DNA from: Clostridium sp. CAG:433
GTDB lineage: Bacteria > Bacillota_I > Bacilli_A > RF39 > UBA660
NCBI GenBank assembly: GCA_000433675.1
Contig: FR893564.1
Span: forward strand, 1-64,000
Direction of reading: 5' to 3'
DNA length: 64,000 bases
Of the stretch, positions 1 to 8,107 are shown one piece after another. The notes under the pieces were generated by a model that searched no databases, was not told where the DNA came from, and saw nothing but the letters and a program-made list of their open reading frames with translations. Both the position numbers and the translations under genes were made by a program. Numbering within the stretch: position 1 is the first letter of the stretch; each line of letters starts with the position of its first letter.

Positions 1-1
1 T

Positions 2-2002
2 CTAGATAAATTACCAATTGCGAAATTAGTAAGTACAAATATAGAATATACAGATTTACAAGAAGCAATAGATACATCAACTAATGGAGAAACAATAGAA
101 ATATTAAGAAATGCAACCATTATTTCAAGTACACCAACATTTGAAGTGTCAGAAGAAAAAAATATAACAATAGATTTAAAAGGATATATTTTAACAAGAG
201 GAAATAGTACGTTGTTAAATAATAAAGGTTCATTAACAATAACAGATAGTGGAAAAGGTGAAGAAGATTCAAAGACATATGGAAAGATGGAAAATACTGG
301 AGGAACAGTAATAACAAATACTGGATCAGGAACACTAGAAATAAATAACACTACAATAACATCAGGAAGTACAGCAATAACAAATAATGATACAGGAAAT
401 GTAACAATAAATAGTGGAACAATAACAGGTTATAATGGAATAAATAATGCGAGTACAGGAAAGGTAATAATAAATGGAGGAAATATAGCTTCATCAGGAG
501 GATATCATGATGCATATGCATCAGCGATAAAGAATACATCAGGAGGAACAGTAGAAATCAATGGAGGAATAATAAGAGGATCAGATTCCTATAATGATGG
601 AATCCAAAATACAGGAACAGGTAAGATTATAGTTAGAGATGGAATAATAAGTGGTTCAAATGAAGGAATAGAAAATAGTAAGACTGGAACAATAGAAGTA
701 GATGGAGGAAGTATAGATATAATAAGAAATTCAGGAACATTGAAAATGACAGGAGGAACTGTAACAAGAAGTGTTGTAAACTACGGAGATGGTATTACTA
801 CTATAACATCTGGTACATTAGGAGAATTTTCTAATAATGGAACAGCAACTATAACTGGAGGAACTATTTCAAGTGATTATAATGGTATATCAAATTCTGG
901 AACATTAAATGTATCAGGAGGATCTATAAAAGGAAACAATTATGCAATTACTAATTCAGGAGGAACAGTAAATATAGAAAATGTAACATTATCTGATTCA
1001 AATATAGGAATAAGTAATAGTTCTGGAACAATAAACATTGGTTCAAAAGATGGAAATGTAAGTACAGAAATGCCAGTAATAACAGGGAAAACATATGGTG
1101 TAAGTAATGAAAATTCAGGTAAAGTAAACTTCTATGATGGAATAGTAAGTGGAGAGTCTGGAGCATTCTATGGAACAGTAAATGAAGTAGAACCAGGATA
1201 TAAAATAGTAACAAATAAAACAGATACACTTACAAGTGCAACTTTGACTCTTGTTGGTGATGATGAAAAAGTAGCAGTACTAAATGGAATAAACTTTACA
1301 AGTCTACAAGATGCAATAAATAGTGCATCAGATACAAATGAATCAATAATAACATTATATAAAGATGTAACCTTTGAAAGTAATATAACAGTACCAGCAA
1401 ATAAAAATATAAAATTATATTTAAATGGATATACATTAAATAAGGGAAGTTATGACTTTACAGGAGAAGGAAAAATAACTGTTATAGATGGAACGAGTAC
1501 AAATGCACTAGCTAATATAATGGAAAGTGTAAAAGAAGTACTAAATATAGAAGGAATAAAGAAAAATATAATAATATATGAAATGGATGATGGAAGCGCT
1601 ATTTCAAGTGAAAGTACATATAAGTTATATAAAGATAATGAAGAAGTAATCTTAGAAGAAGATGCTATTGGAATATATAGTGTAGGTAATTCAAATGATG
1701 AAATAAGATCCGCAAATAATAAAATATATATAAATGAATTACCAAAAGGAAAATATAAACTAATAGGAGATAACAATAAAGAAGTAAAATTTGAAATAGA
1801 TGAAAGTGGAAAAATAATAGGAAAAGTAAAAGAAAATACAAAAGAAACAAGAAAGTTAGTATCAACAGCAGTTGCAGAATTAATAATAATGATACAAACA
1901 GGAATAGAGAAAGTAAATTACATAATGATAATCTTAACACTTTTAGTAACAATCTCATCACTTCTATATATAGTAAAGAAAACAAACGTAAAAGAAAGTT
2001 AA
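2..2002 (+). CDS. Large cell-surface beta-helix protein, C-terminal part (5' truncated by window)
   Basis: The frame is open from base 2, so the gene starts upstream of the window; the GTG at 146 has no ribosome-binding site and is not the start. The protein is built of short Gly/Thr/Asn-rich units of the kind ending in GT and starting I-x-G-G, typical of right-handed beta-helix (pectate-lyase-like) adhesins. A module of the form LQ(E/D)AI..., then an ITL/IEIL strand, then NGY(T/I)L occurs twice, at about 19-65 and 428-480 of the visible part, suggesting duplicated caps. The C-terminus has a single hydrophobic segment (about bases 1918-1970) followed by a short Lys-rich tail, with no LPxTG sorting motif, so anchoring is through the membrane. 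Function beyond surface display is unknown. Confidence 0.75.
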   Translation, partial: LDKLPIAKLVSTNIEYTDLQEAIDTSTNGETIEILRNATIISSTPTFEVSEEKNITIDLKGYILTRGNSTLLNNKGSLTITDSGKGEEDSKTYGKMENTGGTVITNTGSGTLEINNTTITSGSTAITNNDTGNVTINSGTITGYNGINNASTGKVIINGGNIASSGGYHDAYASAIKNTSGGTVEINGGIIRGSDSYNDGIQNTGTGKIIVRDGIISGSNEGIENSKTGTIEVDGGSIDIIRNSGTLKMTGGTVTRSVVNYGDGITTITSGTLGEFSNNGTATITGGTISSDYNGISNSGTLNVSGGSIKGNNYAITNSGGTVNIENVTLSDSNIGISNSSGTINIGSKDGNVSTEMPVITGKTYGVSNENSGKVNFYDGIVSGESGAFYGTVNEVEPGYKIVTNKTDTLTSATLTLVGDDEKVAVLNGINFTSLQDAINSASDTNESIITLYKDVTFESNITVPANKNIKLYLNGYTLNKGSYDFTGEGKITVIDGTSTNALANIMESVKEVLNIEGIKKNIIIYEMDDGSAISSESTYKLYKDNEEVILEEDAIGIYSVGNSNDEIRSANNKIYINELPKGKYKLIGDNNKEVKFEIDESGKIIGKVKENTKETRKLVSTAVAELIIMIQTGIEKVNYIMIILTLLVTISSLLYIVKKTNVKES

Positions 2003-2030
2003 TGAAAAAAATTAACTTTCTTTCTTTTTT
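1991..2030 (+). terminator. Rho-independent terminator of the beta-helix gene
   Basis: A perfect 13-bp stem (1991-2003 with 2011-2023) is followed by a T-rich tract. The stop codon of the gene lies inside the left arm. Confidence 0.85.
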
Positions 2031-2073
2031 TGTAAAATATGTTATAATTATTCTTGTATTAGTAGGTGTTTGT

Positions 2074-2700
2074 ATGAAAAAAAGAGAAGTAAAAAGAAAT
2101 ATAGAAAATAAGATTCTAAAGTTAGAATTAACAAATGAAAATATAGAGGATATTTATGAATCACTACCTAAAATAATAAAGGTATATAATAAAAAATATA
2201 TGATAAATCTTATTTATAATAATGAAAAAGTTGATATAGATTATATAACTAAAAATAGTATAACGGATAAAAAATTAATAGATATAATAGAAACTGTTCA
2301 TGCGATTAATTTAAAAGATGTAAAAGAAAAATTTAACTATATATATGATACTGTATGTGCTAAATTAGATGAAAGAATAAAAACAAATTATTGTGAATTT
2401 AAAGATGATATATGTGTTAAATATAGAAGAAAAGGTAGTAATCATAAAAATGGTTGCTGCGAATGTAAAGGTAGAGGAAAGTGTAAGTATCTAATTGATA
2501 ACGTTTGTACAATGAAATCATGTATGGCTTGTAAGTTATTTACTTGTCATACTTTAAAAACTATGGGAATAACTCAAAGTATAAATGACTTTGTACTTAC
2601 TAAATATTTCTTTACAAGTAAACAAAAGGATATACTACAATTTAGTTATTGGACACCAAAAGAAATTGTCATGGAAAAATTAATGAAGAATGTAAAGTAA
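2074..2700 (+). CDS. Cysteine-rich protein of unknown function
   Basis: 208 residues from the ATG at 2074, chosen because AGGTG lies 6 nt upstream and a TATAAT at 2043-2048 precedes it. An earlier in-frame ATG at 2002 is inside the preceding terminator and would add a false hydrophobic leader. The central-C-terminal half has about a dozen cysteines clustered as C-x6-C, G-C-C-E-C-K-G-x-G-K-C, and C-x3-C-x2-C-x4-C, consistent with bound Zn or Fe-S clusters. I do not recognise the family. It stands alone between a terminator and the formate-THF ligase, 31 nt upstream of it, so the two may be co-transcribed. Confidence 0.65.
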   Translation: MKKREVKRNIENKILKLELTNENIEDIYESLPKIIKVYNKKYMINLIYNNEKVDIDYITKNSITDKKLIDIIETVHAINLKDVKEKFNYIYDTVCAKLDERIKTNYCEFKDDICVKYRRKGSNHKNGCCECKGRGKCKYLIDNVCTMKSCMACKLFTCHTLKTMGITQSINDFVLTKYFFTSKQKDILQFSYWTPKEIVMEKLMKNVK

Positions 2701-2731
2701 GAATATAATTAAATAGAAAAAAGGTGATACT

Positions 2732-4222
2732 ATGGAAAATATAAAGTTAGTAGCAAGTAAATTAAATTTAAATGAAGAAGATTTATTTTGTTATGGAAAT
2801 TATAAAGCAAAAATAGAAAACATAAATACTAATAGAAATGGTAAATTAATTTTAGTTACAAGTACAAATCCAACACCATATGGAGAAGGTAAAACAACTT
2901 TAAGTATTGGACTTTGCGATTCACTTAATAAACTTGGATATTTATCAGTAGCGGACTTAAGAGAACCATCACTTGGACCAGTTTTTGGAAGAAAAGGTGG
3001 CGCAGTAGGTGGAGGTAAAGCCATTATAGAACCAAGCATGGATATTAATTTACACTTTAATGGTGATTTTCACGCTATAACAAGCACTAATAATTTAATT
3101 TGTGCTGCAGTAGATAATCATATTTTTCAGGGTAATGAGCTTAAAATAGATAAAGTATTAATTAAAAGATGTATAGATATGAATGATAGAAGTTTAAGAG
3201 ATAACTTTGTTATAACTCCAGCATCAGAAATAATGGCTATACTATGTTTATCAAAAGATATTGATGATTTAAGAGAAAGAATAGGTAATATTATAGTTGG
3301 AATAACAAAAGATGACAAAGAAATATATGCAAAAGATTTACATGTAGAAAATGCATGTACACTTCTTTTAAAAGATGCTATAAAACCAAATTTAGTACAG
3401 ACTTTATATAATAATCCAGTAATAGTTCATGGTGGACCATTTGCTAATATTGCACATGGATGTTCTAGTTTAATAGGAACAAAATCTTCACTTAAACTAT
3501 CAGATTATACTATTACAGAAGCAGGTTTTGGATCTGATATGGGAGGAATTAAATTCTTTGATATAAAATCAAGAGTAGGAGATATATACCCAGATATAGT
3601 AGTAATAAATGTTACAATAAAAGCACTTAAATATAATGGTAATGATTCATTAGAATGTGGTATAAAAAACTTAGAATACCATATAAAAAACATGCAAAAG
3701 TTCTGTGATAATGTAATAGTTGCTTTAAATAAATTTGATGATGATTTAAATGAAGAAATAGAATTTGTAAATAATTTTTGTAAAGATTTTGGTATAGAAT
3801 TTAGTGTATGTGAAATGTACCAAAAAGGAATAGATGGATGCATTACTTTAGCAGAAAAAATAGTATCAATGAATGAAAATAAAAAGAAATATTTCGTATA
3901 TGATTTAGAAGATACTTTAGAAGAAAAAATATTTAAAATGTGTAAAATGTTTGGTGCGAGCAAAGTAGAATACACCAGTGGAGCAAAAGAAAAATTAAAT
4001 AAATTAAATAATACTAAAATGATGATATGTATTTGTAAAACACCAATGTCTATAACAGATGATAAATTAAATTTAGGTTATCCAAAAGATTTTAAAATGA
4101 CAGTAACAGATATAAAAGTATATAATGGTGCAGGGTTCATTGTTGTATATATGGGAAATGTCCTTTTAATGCCAGGTATGCCTAAAAATCCTAATTATTT
4201 AAATATGAATATAAGTGAATAA
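2732..4222 (+). CDS. fhs: Formate--tetrahydrofolate ligase, shortened form
   Basis: ATP-dependent formylation of tetrahydrofolate to 10-formyl-THF, feeding purine and fMet-tRNA synthesis in the cytoplasm. Seen: the family P-loop TPYGEGKTT near residue 50, then REPSLGPVFGRKGGAVGGG, DINLHFNGDFHAI and DMNDRSLRD. At 496 residues it is about 60 shorter than usual (~556). Part of the loss is visible: after DRSLRD the usual Gly-rich loop ending in GFDITVASE is missing and the chain goes straight to DNFVITPASE. The GGG-x-A-Q-V-x-P-M signature is also changed (GGGKAIIEPSM). An AAGGTG site precedes the ATG and a terminator follows directly. Confidence 0.92.
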   Translation: MENIKLVASKLNLNEEDLFCYGNYKAKIENINTNRNGKLILVTSTNPTPYGEGKTTLSIGLCDSLNKLGYLSVADLREPSLGPVFGRKGGAVGGGKAIIEPSMDINLHFNGDFHAITSTNNLICAAVDNHIFQGNELKIDKVLIKRCIDMNDRSLRDNFVITPASEIMAILCLSKDIDDLRERIGNIIVGITKDDKEIYAKDLHVENACTLLLKDAIKPNLVQTLYNNPVIVHGGPFANIAHGCSSLIGTKSSLKLSDYTITEAGFGSDMGGIKFFDIKSRVGDIYPDIVVINVTIKALKYNGNDSLECGIKNLEYHIKNMQKFCDNVIVALNKFDDDLNEEIEFVNNFCKDFGIEFSVCEMYQKGIDGCITLAEKIVSMNENKKKYFVYDLEDTLEEKIFKMCKMFGASKVEYTSGAKEKLNKLNNTKMMICICKTPMSITDDKLNLGYPKDFKMTVTDIKVYNGAGFIVVYMGNVLLMPGMPKNPNYLNMNISE

Positions 4223-4246
4223 AAAATCTATTAGTAGATTTTTTAT
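4221..4246 (+). terminator. Terminator after fhs
   Basis: Stem AAAAAATCTA / TAGATTTTTT with a 4-nt loop, overlapping the fhs stop codon, followed by T-rich sequence. Confidence 0.8.
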
Positions 4247-4247
4247 T

Positions 4248-4275
4248 TTGAATTTTTTAATCTTTGTGATAGAAT
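4248..4275 (+). promoter_or_regulatory. Sigma-A-type promoter for the PHP gene
   Basis: TTGAAT (4248-4253), 16-bp spacer, TAGAAT (4270-4275) preceded by TGA as an extended -10. Confidence 0.55.
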
Positions 4276-4299
4276 ATATGAACTAAAGAAGGGATATAT

Positions 4300-5226
4300 A
4301 TGGAAAAAATAGATTTACACATGCATTCATTATATTCTGATGGAGTATATGATGTAAGTACATTATTAAAAATGGCAGAAGAAAGAGGCTTATCAATTAT
4401 ATCTATTACAGACCATGATAACTGCAAGGCACACATAGAATTAATGGATGAAAATGTTAGAAATAATTTTAGTGGTGATATAAAAGTAGGTATGGAAATA
4501 ACTACATCTTTTCATGACCAAAAAATAGAGTTACTTGCTTATGATTTTGATAATGTAGAAAAGGTTAATGAATTTTTCGTAAATAAAAGAGAAAGTGTAG
4601 ATTGGAATCAAGTAGCAATAGAATCTGCTGCACATACTTTAAAAATATTTGATAAATTAAATATAAAATATCCTGATAAATATAAAGAAGATTTAACTAT
4701 ACCAAAATTTGAATCAAAATTATATGATGATATATTGTTACTTAATGATAAAGAAGAATTAATGAAAAAATTAGGGGATTCATATTCTTTAAATGGTAAA
4801 GAATTTTTTAGAAAATGTGTATGCATTCCAAATAATGTATTTTCATTTAATTTTTCAAAATATAGACCAAGTTTAGATGAAGTTATTACATTTATTCATG
4901 AGAATGGAGGTATATTATTTTTGGCTCATCCATATGCTTATAAAATGAAAAATACAGAGGAGTTTTTAGATAATTTATATGATGAATATAAAGATATAGA
5001 TGGAATTGAATGCTATTACTATGATTTCACTAAAGAACAAATTGATTATATAAAAAATTTTTCAGAAAAAAGAAATTTAATGATATCTGGTGGTAGTGAT
5101 TTTCATGGTAATCCAGGAAGAAAAAATCAAATGGGAATATGTATAAATCATGATGGATATATACCAAAAGAATTATTGGATACATGGAAAAAGGATAAAA
5201 TAAAAACAAAACAATTACTAAAGTAG
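4300..5226 (+). CDS. PHP-domain metal-dependent phosphoesterase
   Basis: 308-residue PHP-superfamily hydrolase, probably acting on nucleotides or a phosphoester metabolite. Metal-ligand motifs are visible in order: DLHMHSLYSDG (H7, H9, D14), ITDHD (D38-H39-D40), a Glu near 66, HP near 210 (LAHPYAY) and GSDFHG near 265-270. This is the set of the YciV/RnmM-like and TrpH family (RNA 5' exo- or 3',5'-bisnucleotide phosphatases); an insertion of about 70 residues between the Glu and the second half is longer than in the small bacterial forms. Substrate cannot be told from sequence. The next gene starts 8 nt downstream, so they form an operon. Confidence 0.8.
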   Translation: MEKIDLHMHSLYSDGVYDVSTLLKMAEERGLSIISITDHDNCKAHIELMDENVRNNFSGDIKVGMEITTSFHDQKIELLAYDFDNVEKVNEFFVNKRESVDWNQVAIESAAHTLKIFDKLNIKYPDKYKEDLTIPKFESKLYDDILLLNDKEELMKKLGDSYSLNGKEFFRKCVCIPNNVFSFNFSKYRPSLDEVITFIHENGGILFLAHPYAYKMKNTEEFLDNLYDEYKDIDGIECYYYDFTKEQIDYIKNFSEKRNLMISGGSDFHGNPGRKNQMGICINHDGYIPKELLDTWKKDKIKTKQLLK

Positions 5227-5234
5227 GGGGAAAT

Positions 5235-6359
5235 ATGAAGAAAGAAGATTATAAAAGATTAAATGATTATTTAAATGATGCTTTTATTTATTTAAGTAAA
5301 TATGATAGTTTTTTTATTCAGAATATGCATATGATTTTTCCTCTTAATTCAAAACTTTATGAAAATTTAAAAGATATAGACTTAAGACATAATTCCTATA
5401 AAAATAATTTAACATATGAAGATGTATTTAATTTAGCAAGAAATGAAATAGAAAAAATTAATCCAAATTATTTAGAAGATTTTGATAAATTAATAGACTC
5501 TGGACGACTTGAATTTTTCTTACATGAACAAAATATGATTATAAAAGAAAGTACTTATTATGAAAATCTTTCAGAGATAGAAAATAATGAAGAAGAAATA
5601 AGAAATGATAGTAGATGTTGTTATACTGAAGATGATTATTTTATAGATATATCAAGAACATACAATTATGATGATGTATTAACTCTAATTCATGAATTCA
5701 TACATTCAACAAATTCATCAAAGAATATGGGAGTATATAGATATATATTGACTGAATTCTTTTCAATATATTTTGAGATGCTTTCACAAAATGAATTATT
5801 AGAAAAAGGTATTAATCCTAGTGAACTTGATATATTTGATAGAATAAAAAATACAGGTAGGATATCTCAAACAATTAACAAATATGATACTGTATTTATG
5901 GCATATAATTTGTTTGGAAACATAAAAGAAGATTCTTGTGAAGATTTAAAGAAATATCATATAGTTTTATCTACAAAGGAAGATTTTGAAGAAGCATGTA
6001 TTTTTTTATTAAAATACTTTGATTACCAGAAAATTGAATATAATAATAAAAACGAAGAATTTAATTTGAATGATTATAGAAAGTGTATTAGTAAATTGTT
6101 TAGTAGTGGTTATAGATATTTATATGGAACACTATTTGCGTGTTATTTATTAGAAAATGGAAATAAAGATAAAATTGTATGGTTAAATGATCACATTAAT
6201 GATGAAGAAATTAAAAATATGGATTTTACTAGTGTACTTAAGATTATTGGTATTGATTTAACAGAGAAAAATATAAATGGAAAATTAATTGATAGCGCAC
6301 AAAATTACTATGAAAATTTAAATAAATATTCTGTTAAAGATGAAAAGAAAAGTCTTTGA
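5235..6359 (+). CDS. Putative zinc metallopeptidase (HExxH)
   Basis: 374 residues. The motif HEFIH (H153, E154, H157) is followed by TEFFSIYFE, whose Glu at about 174 could be the third zinc ligand of a gluzincin. The surroundings resemble a small relative of the M3/oligoendopeptidase-F group, but the protein is much shorter than those (~600), so assignment stops at the peptidase clan. No signal peptide; cytoplasmic. It follows the PHP gene with a GGGGG-type ribosome-binding site. Its TGA stop lies inside the -35 box of the proline T-box promoter. Confidence 0.6.
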   Translation: MKKEDYKRLNDYLNDAFIYLSKYDSFFIQNMHMIFPLNSKLYENLKDIDLRHNSYKNNLTYEDVFNLARNEIEKINPNYLEDFDKLIDSGRLEFFLHEQNMIIKESTYYENLSEIENNEEEIRNDSRCCYTEDDYFIDISRTYNYDDVLTLIHEFIHSTNSSKNMGVYRYILTEFFSIYFEMLSQNELLEKGINPSELDIFDRIKNTGRISQTINKYDTVFMAYNLFGNIKEDSCEDLKKYHIVLSTKEDFEEACIFLLKYFDYQKIEYNNKNEEFNLNDYRKCISKLFSSGYRYLYGTLFACYLLENGNKDKIVWLNDHINDEEIKNMDFTSVLKIIGIDLTEKNINGKLIDSAQNYYENLNKYSVKDEKKSL

Positions 6360-6384
6360 CATATAATGTATAATATGATATTAT
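6356..6384 (+). promoter_or_regulatory. Promoter of the proline T-box / proS unit
   Basis: TTGACA (6356-6361), 17-bp spacer, TATTAT (6379-6384). The -35 box overlaps the stop codon of the upstream peptidase gene. Confidence 0.8.
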
Positions 6385-6390
6385 ATTTTT

Positions 6391-6594
6391 GAAATCAATT
6401 AAGAAAGACATAGTCATTAAATTAAATATTTAAAGAGAGTTAGTGTTTGGTGAAAACTAATATATTATTTATTGATTCCTACTTTCTTAGAGAAATGTAA
6501 ACATTTCCGGGTAATACCGTTATTTAAATTAAGTAAATAAAAGGATGGTACCGTGCATATGCACTCCTTAAAAGAGTACTATCCTTTTTTATTT
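6391..6594 (+). promoter_or_regulatory. T-box leader, proline-responsive (CCU specifier)
   Basis: The leader shows stem I with complementary base arms (AAGAAAG near 6401 and CTTTCTT near 6482), an AGAGAGTTAG...CTAAT upper stem, and a specifier loop with CCT at 6478-6480 followed by A. The T-box sequence GGATGGTACCGTGC (6543-6556) follows, then a terminator whose arms are 6541-6551 and 6576-6586 plus a T run. Uncharged tRNA-Pro is expected to pair with CCU and with the antiterminator bulge and so permit transcription of the downstream prolyl-tRNA synthetase. Confidence 0.93.
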
Positions 6595-6611
6595 TTGAAA
6601 GGGTGAATATT

Positions 6612-8033
6612 ATGGGAAACAAAGCAATAACAGAAAGAAATAAAGATTTTGCAAAATGGTATACAGATGTTGTAAGAGCAGCAAAACTATGTGATTATTC
6701 ATGCGTAAAAGGATGCATGGTAATAGAACCAAATGGATATGCTATTTGGGAAAAAATGAAGGAAATATTAGATAAGAAATTTAAAGAACTTGGACATGTA
6801 AATGTACAAATGCCACTTCTAATACCAGAGAGTATGCTTGAAAAAGAAGGAGAACTTGTAAATGGATTTGCTCCAGAAGTTGCTTGGGTAACAATGGGTG
6901 GTAGTAAACAATTAGATGAAAGATTAGCAATAAGACCAACAAGTGAAACAATGTTTTCAGATTATTATGCAACACATGTAAAAAGTTATAAAGATTTACC
7001 AATGCTATATAATCAGTGGTGTAGTGTACTTAGATGGGAAAAAGAAACAAGACCATTTTTAAGAAGTAGAGAATTCTTATGGCAAGAAGGTCATACAATT
7101 CATTCAAATGAAGAAGAAGCAAAAAAAGAAGCAAATCAAATGATAGAAGTATATAATTGGTTTCATAATGAAATACTAGCAATTCCATCAATAATGGGAA
7201 GAAAAACAGAAAAAGAAAAATTCTCAGGTGCAGAATATACACTTACAAATGAAGCATTAATGTATAATGGAGTTGCACTTCAATCAGGAACATCACATTA
7301 TTTTGGTCAAAAATTTTCTGAAGCATATGGTATTAAATTTACTAATAAAGAAAATAAAGAAGAATATGCATATCAAACATCATGGGGAACAACAACAAGA
7401 ATGATTGGTGGACTTATTATGGTTCATTCAGATGATTATGGACTTGTATTACCTCCAAAAATCGCACCAAAACAAGTCGCAATAATTCCAATTGGAAATG
7501 ATGAAGAAGTATTAAATTTATGTAATGAATATAAAGAAAAATTAAATAAAGAAGGAATAGAAGCTTATGTAGATTTAACAGAGAAATCACCAGGATTTAA
7601 ATTTGCAGAAGCAGAAGTAAACGGTATTCCTGTTAGAATAGAACTTGGTAAAAGAGATTTAGAAAATAATAAAATTACATTTGCAAGAAGAGATACAAGA
7701 GAAAAGATAGAAGAAAATATTAATATTGATATAGTAAGTTATACAAAAAATTTACTTGAAACTATTCAAAAAGATATGTATGAAAGAGCAAAGAAAAGAA
7801 GAGATGAATTAACATTCGAAGCACATAATAAAGAAGAAATAGAAAAAATACTTAATACACAACCAGGATTTATTCATGCAATGTGGTGTGGAGATATTAA
7901 ATGTGAAGAAGAAATAAAACAAATAAAAGGTTGTAAATCAAGATGTATTGTAAATGAAAAAGCAATTGATGAAAAATGTGTATGTTGTGGTAAAGATGCT
8001 AAATACCATGTAATATGGGGAATACAATATTAA
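6612..8033 (+). CDS. proS: Prolyl-tRNA synthetase, archaeal/eukaryal type
   Basis: Class II synthetase charging tRNA-Pro. Start taken at ATG 6612; the in-frame GTG at 6603 is part of the Shine-Dalgarno (AAAGGGTG). Seen: KWYTDVVRAAKL near the N-terminus, motif 2 region LRWEKETRPFLRSREFLWQEGHT, and motif 3 QTSWGTTTRMIGG. These are the signatures of the short (~475 residue) ProS type without the bacterial editing insertion. The C-terminus carries a Cys-rich zinc-binding domain (C...C...C, then CVCCG) and ends in Tyr, as in archaeal enzymes. The CCU specifier of the leader agrees with the substrate. Confidence 0.96.
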   Translation: MGNKAITERNKDFAKWYTDVVRAAKLCDYSCVKGCMVIEPNGYAIWEKMKEILDKKFKELGHVNVQMPLLIPESMLEKEGELVNGFAPEVAWVTMGGSKQLDERLAIRPTSETMFSDYYATHVKSYKDLPMLYNQWCSVLRWEKETRPFLRSREFLWQEGHTIHSNEEEAKKEANQMIEVYNWFHNEILAIPSIMGRKTEKEKFSGAEYTLTNEALMYNGVALQSGTSHYFGQKFSEAYGIKFTNKENKEEYAYQTSWGTTTRMIGGLIMVHSDDYGLVLPPKIAPKQVAIIPIGNDEEVLNLCNEYKEKLNKEGIEAYVDLTEKSPGFKFAEAEVNGIPVRIELGKRDLENNKITFARRDTREKIEENINIDIVSYTKNLLETIQKDMYERAKKRRDELTFEAHNKEEIEKILNTQPGFIHAMWCGDIKCEEEIKQIKGCKSRCIVNEKAIDEKCVCCGKDAKYHVIWGIQY

Positions 8034-8056
8034 GGAATGATTAAATTCCTTTTTTA
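8032..8056 (+). terminator. Terminator after proS
   Basis: AAGGAAT / ATTCCTT stem with a 6-nt loop and a T run. Confidence 0.8.
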
Positions 8057-8107
8057 ATAGAAAAAAATTAAAAATTATAGTACAATTAAAAAGAAGGAGG
8101 GTAAAAA

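Noticed and set aside
2002..2073. Signal peptide on the Cys-rich protein
   Set aside because: The hydrophobic stretch is translation of the upstream terminator and promoter; ATG 2074 is the supported start.
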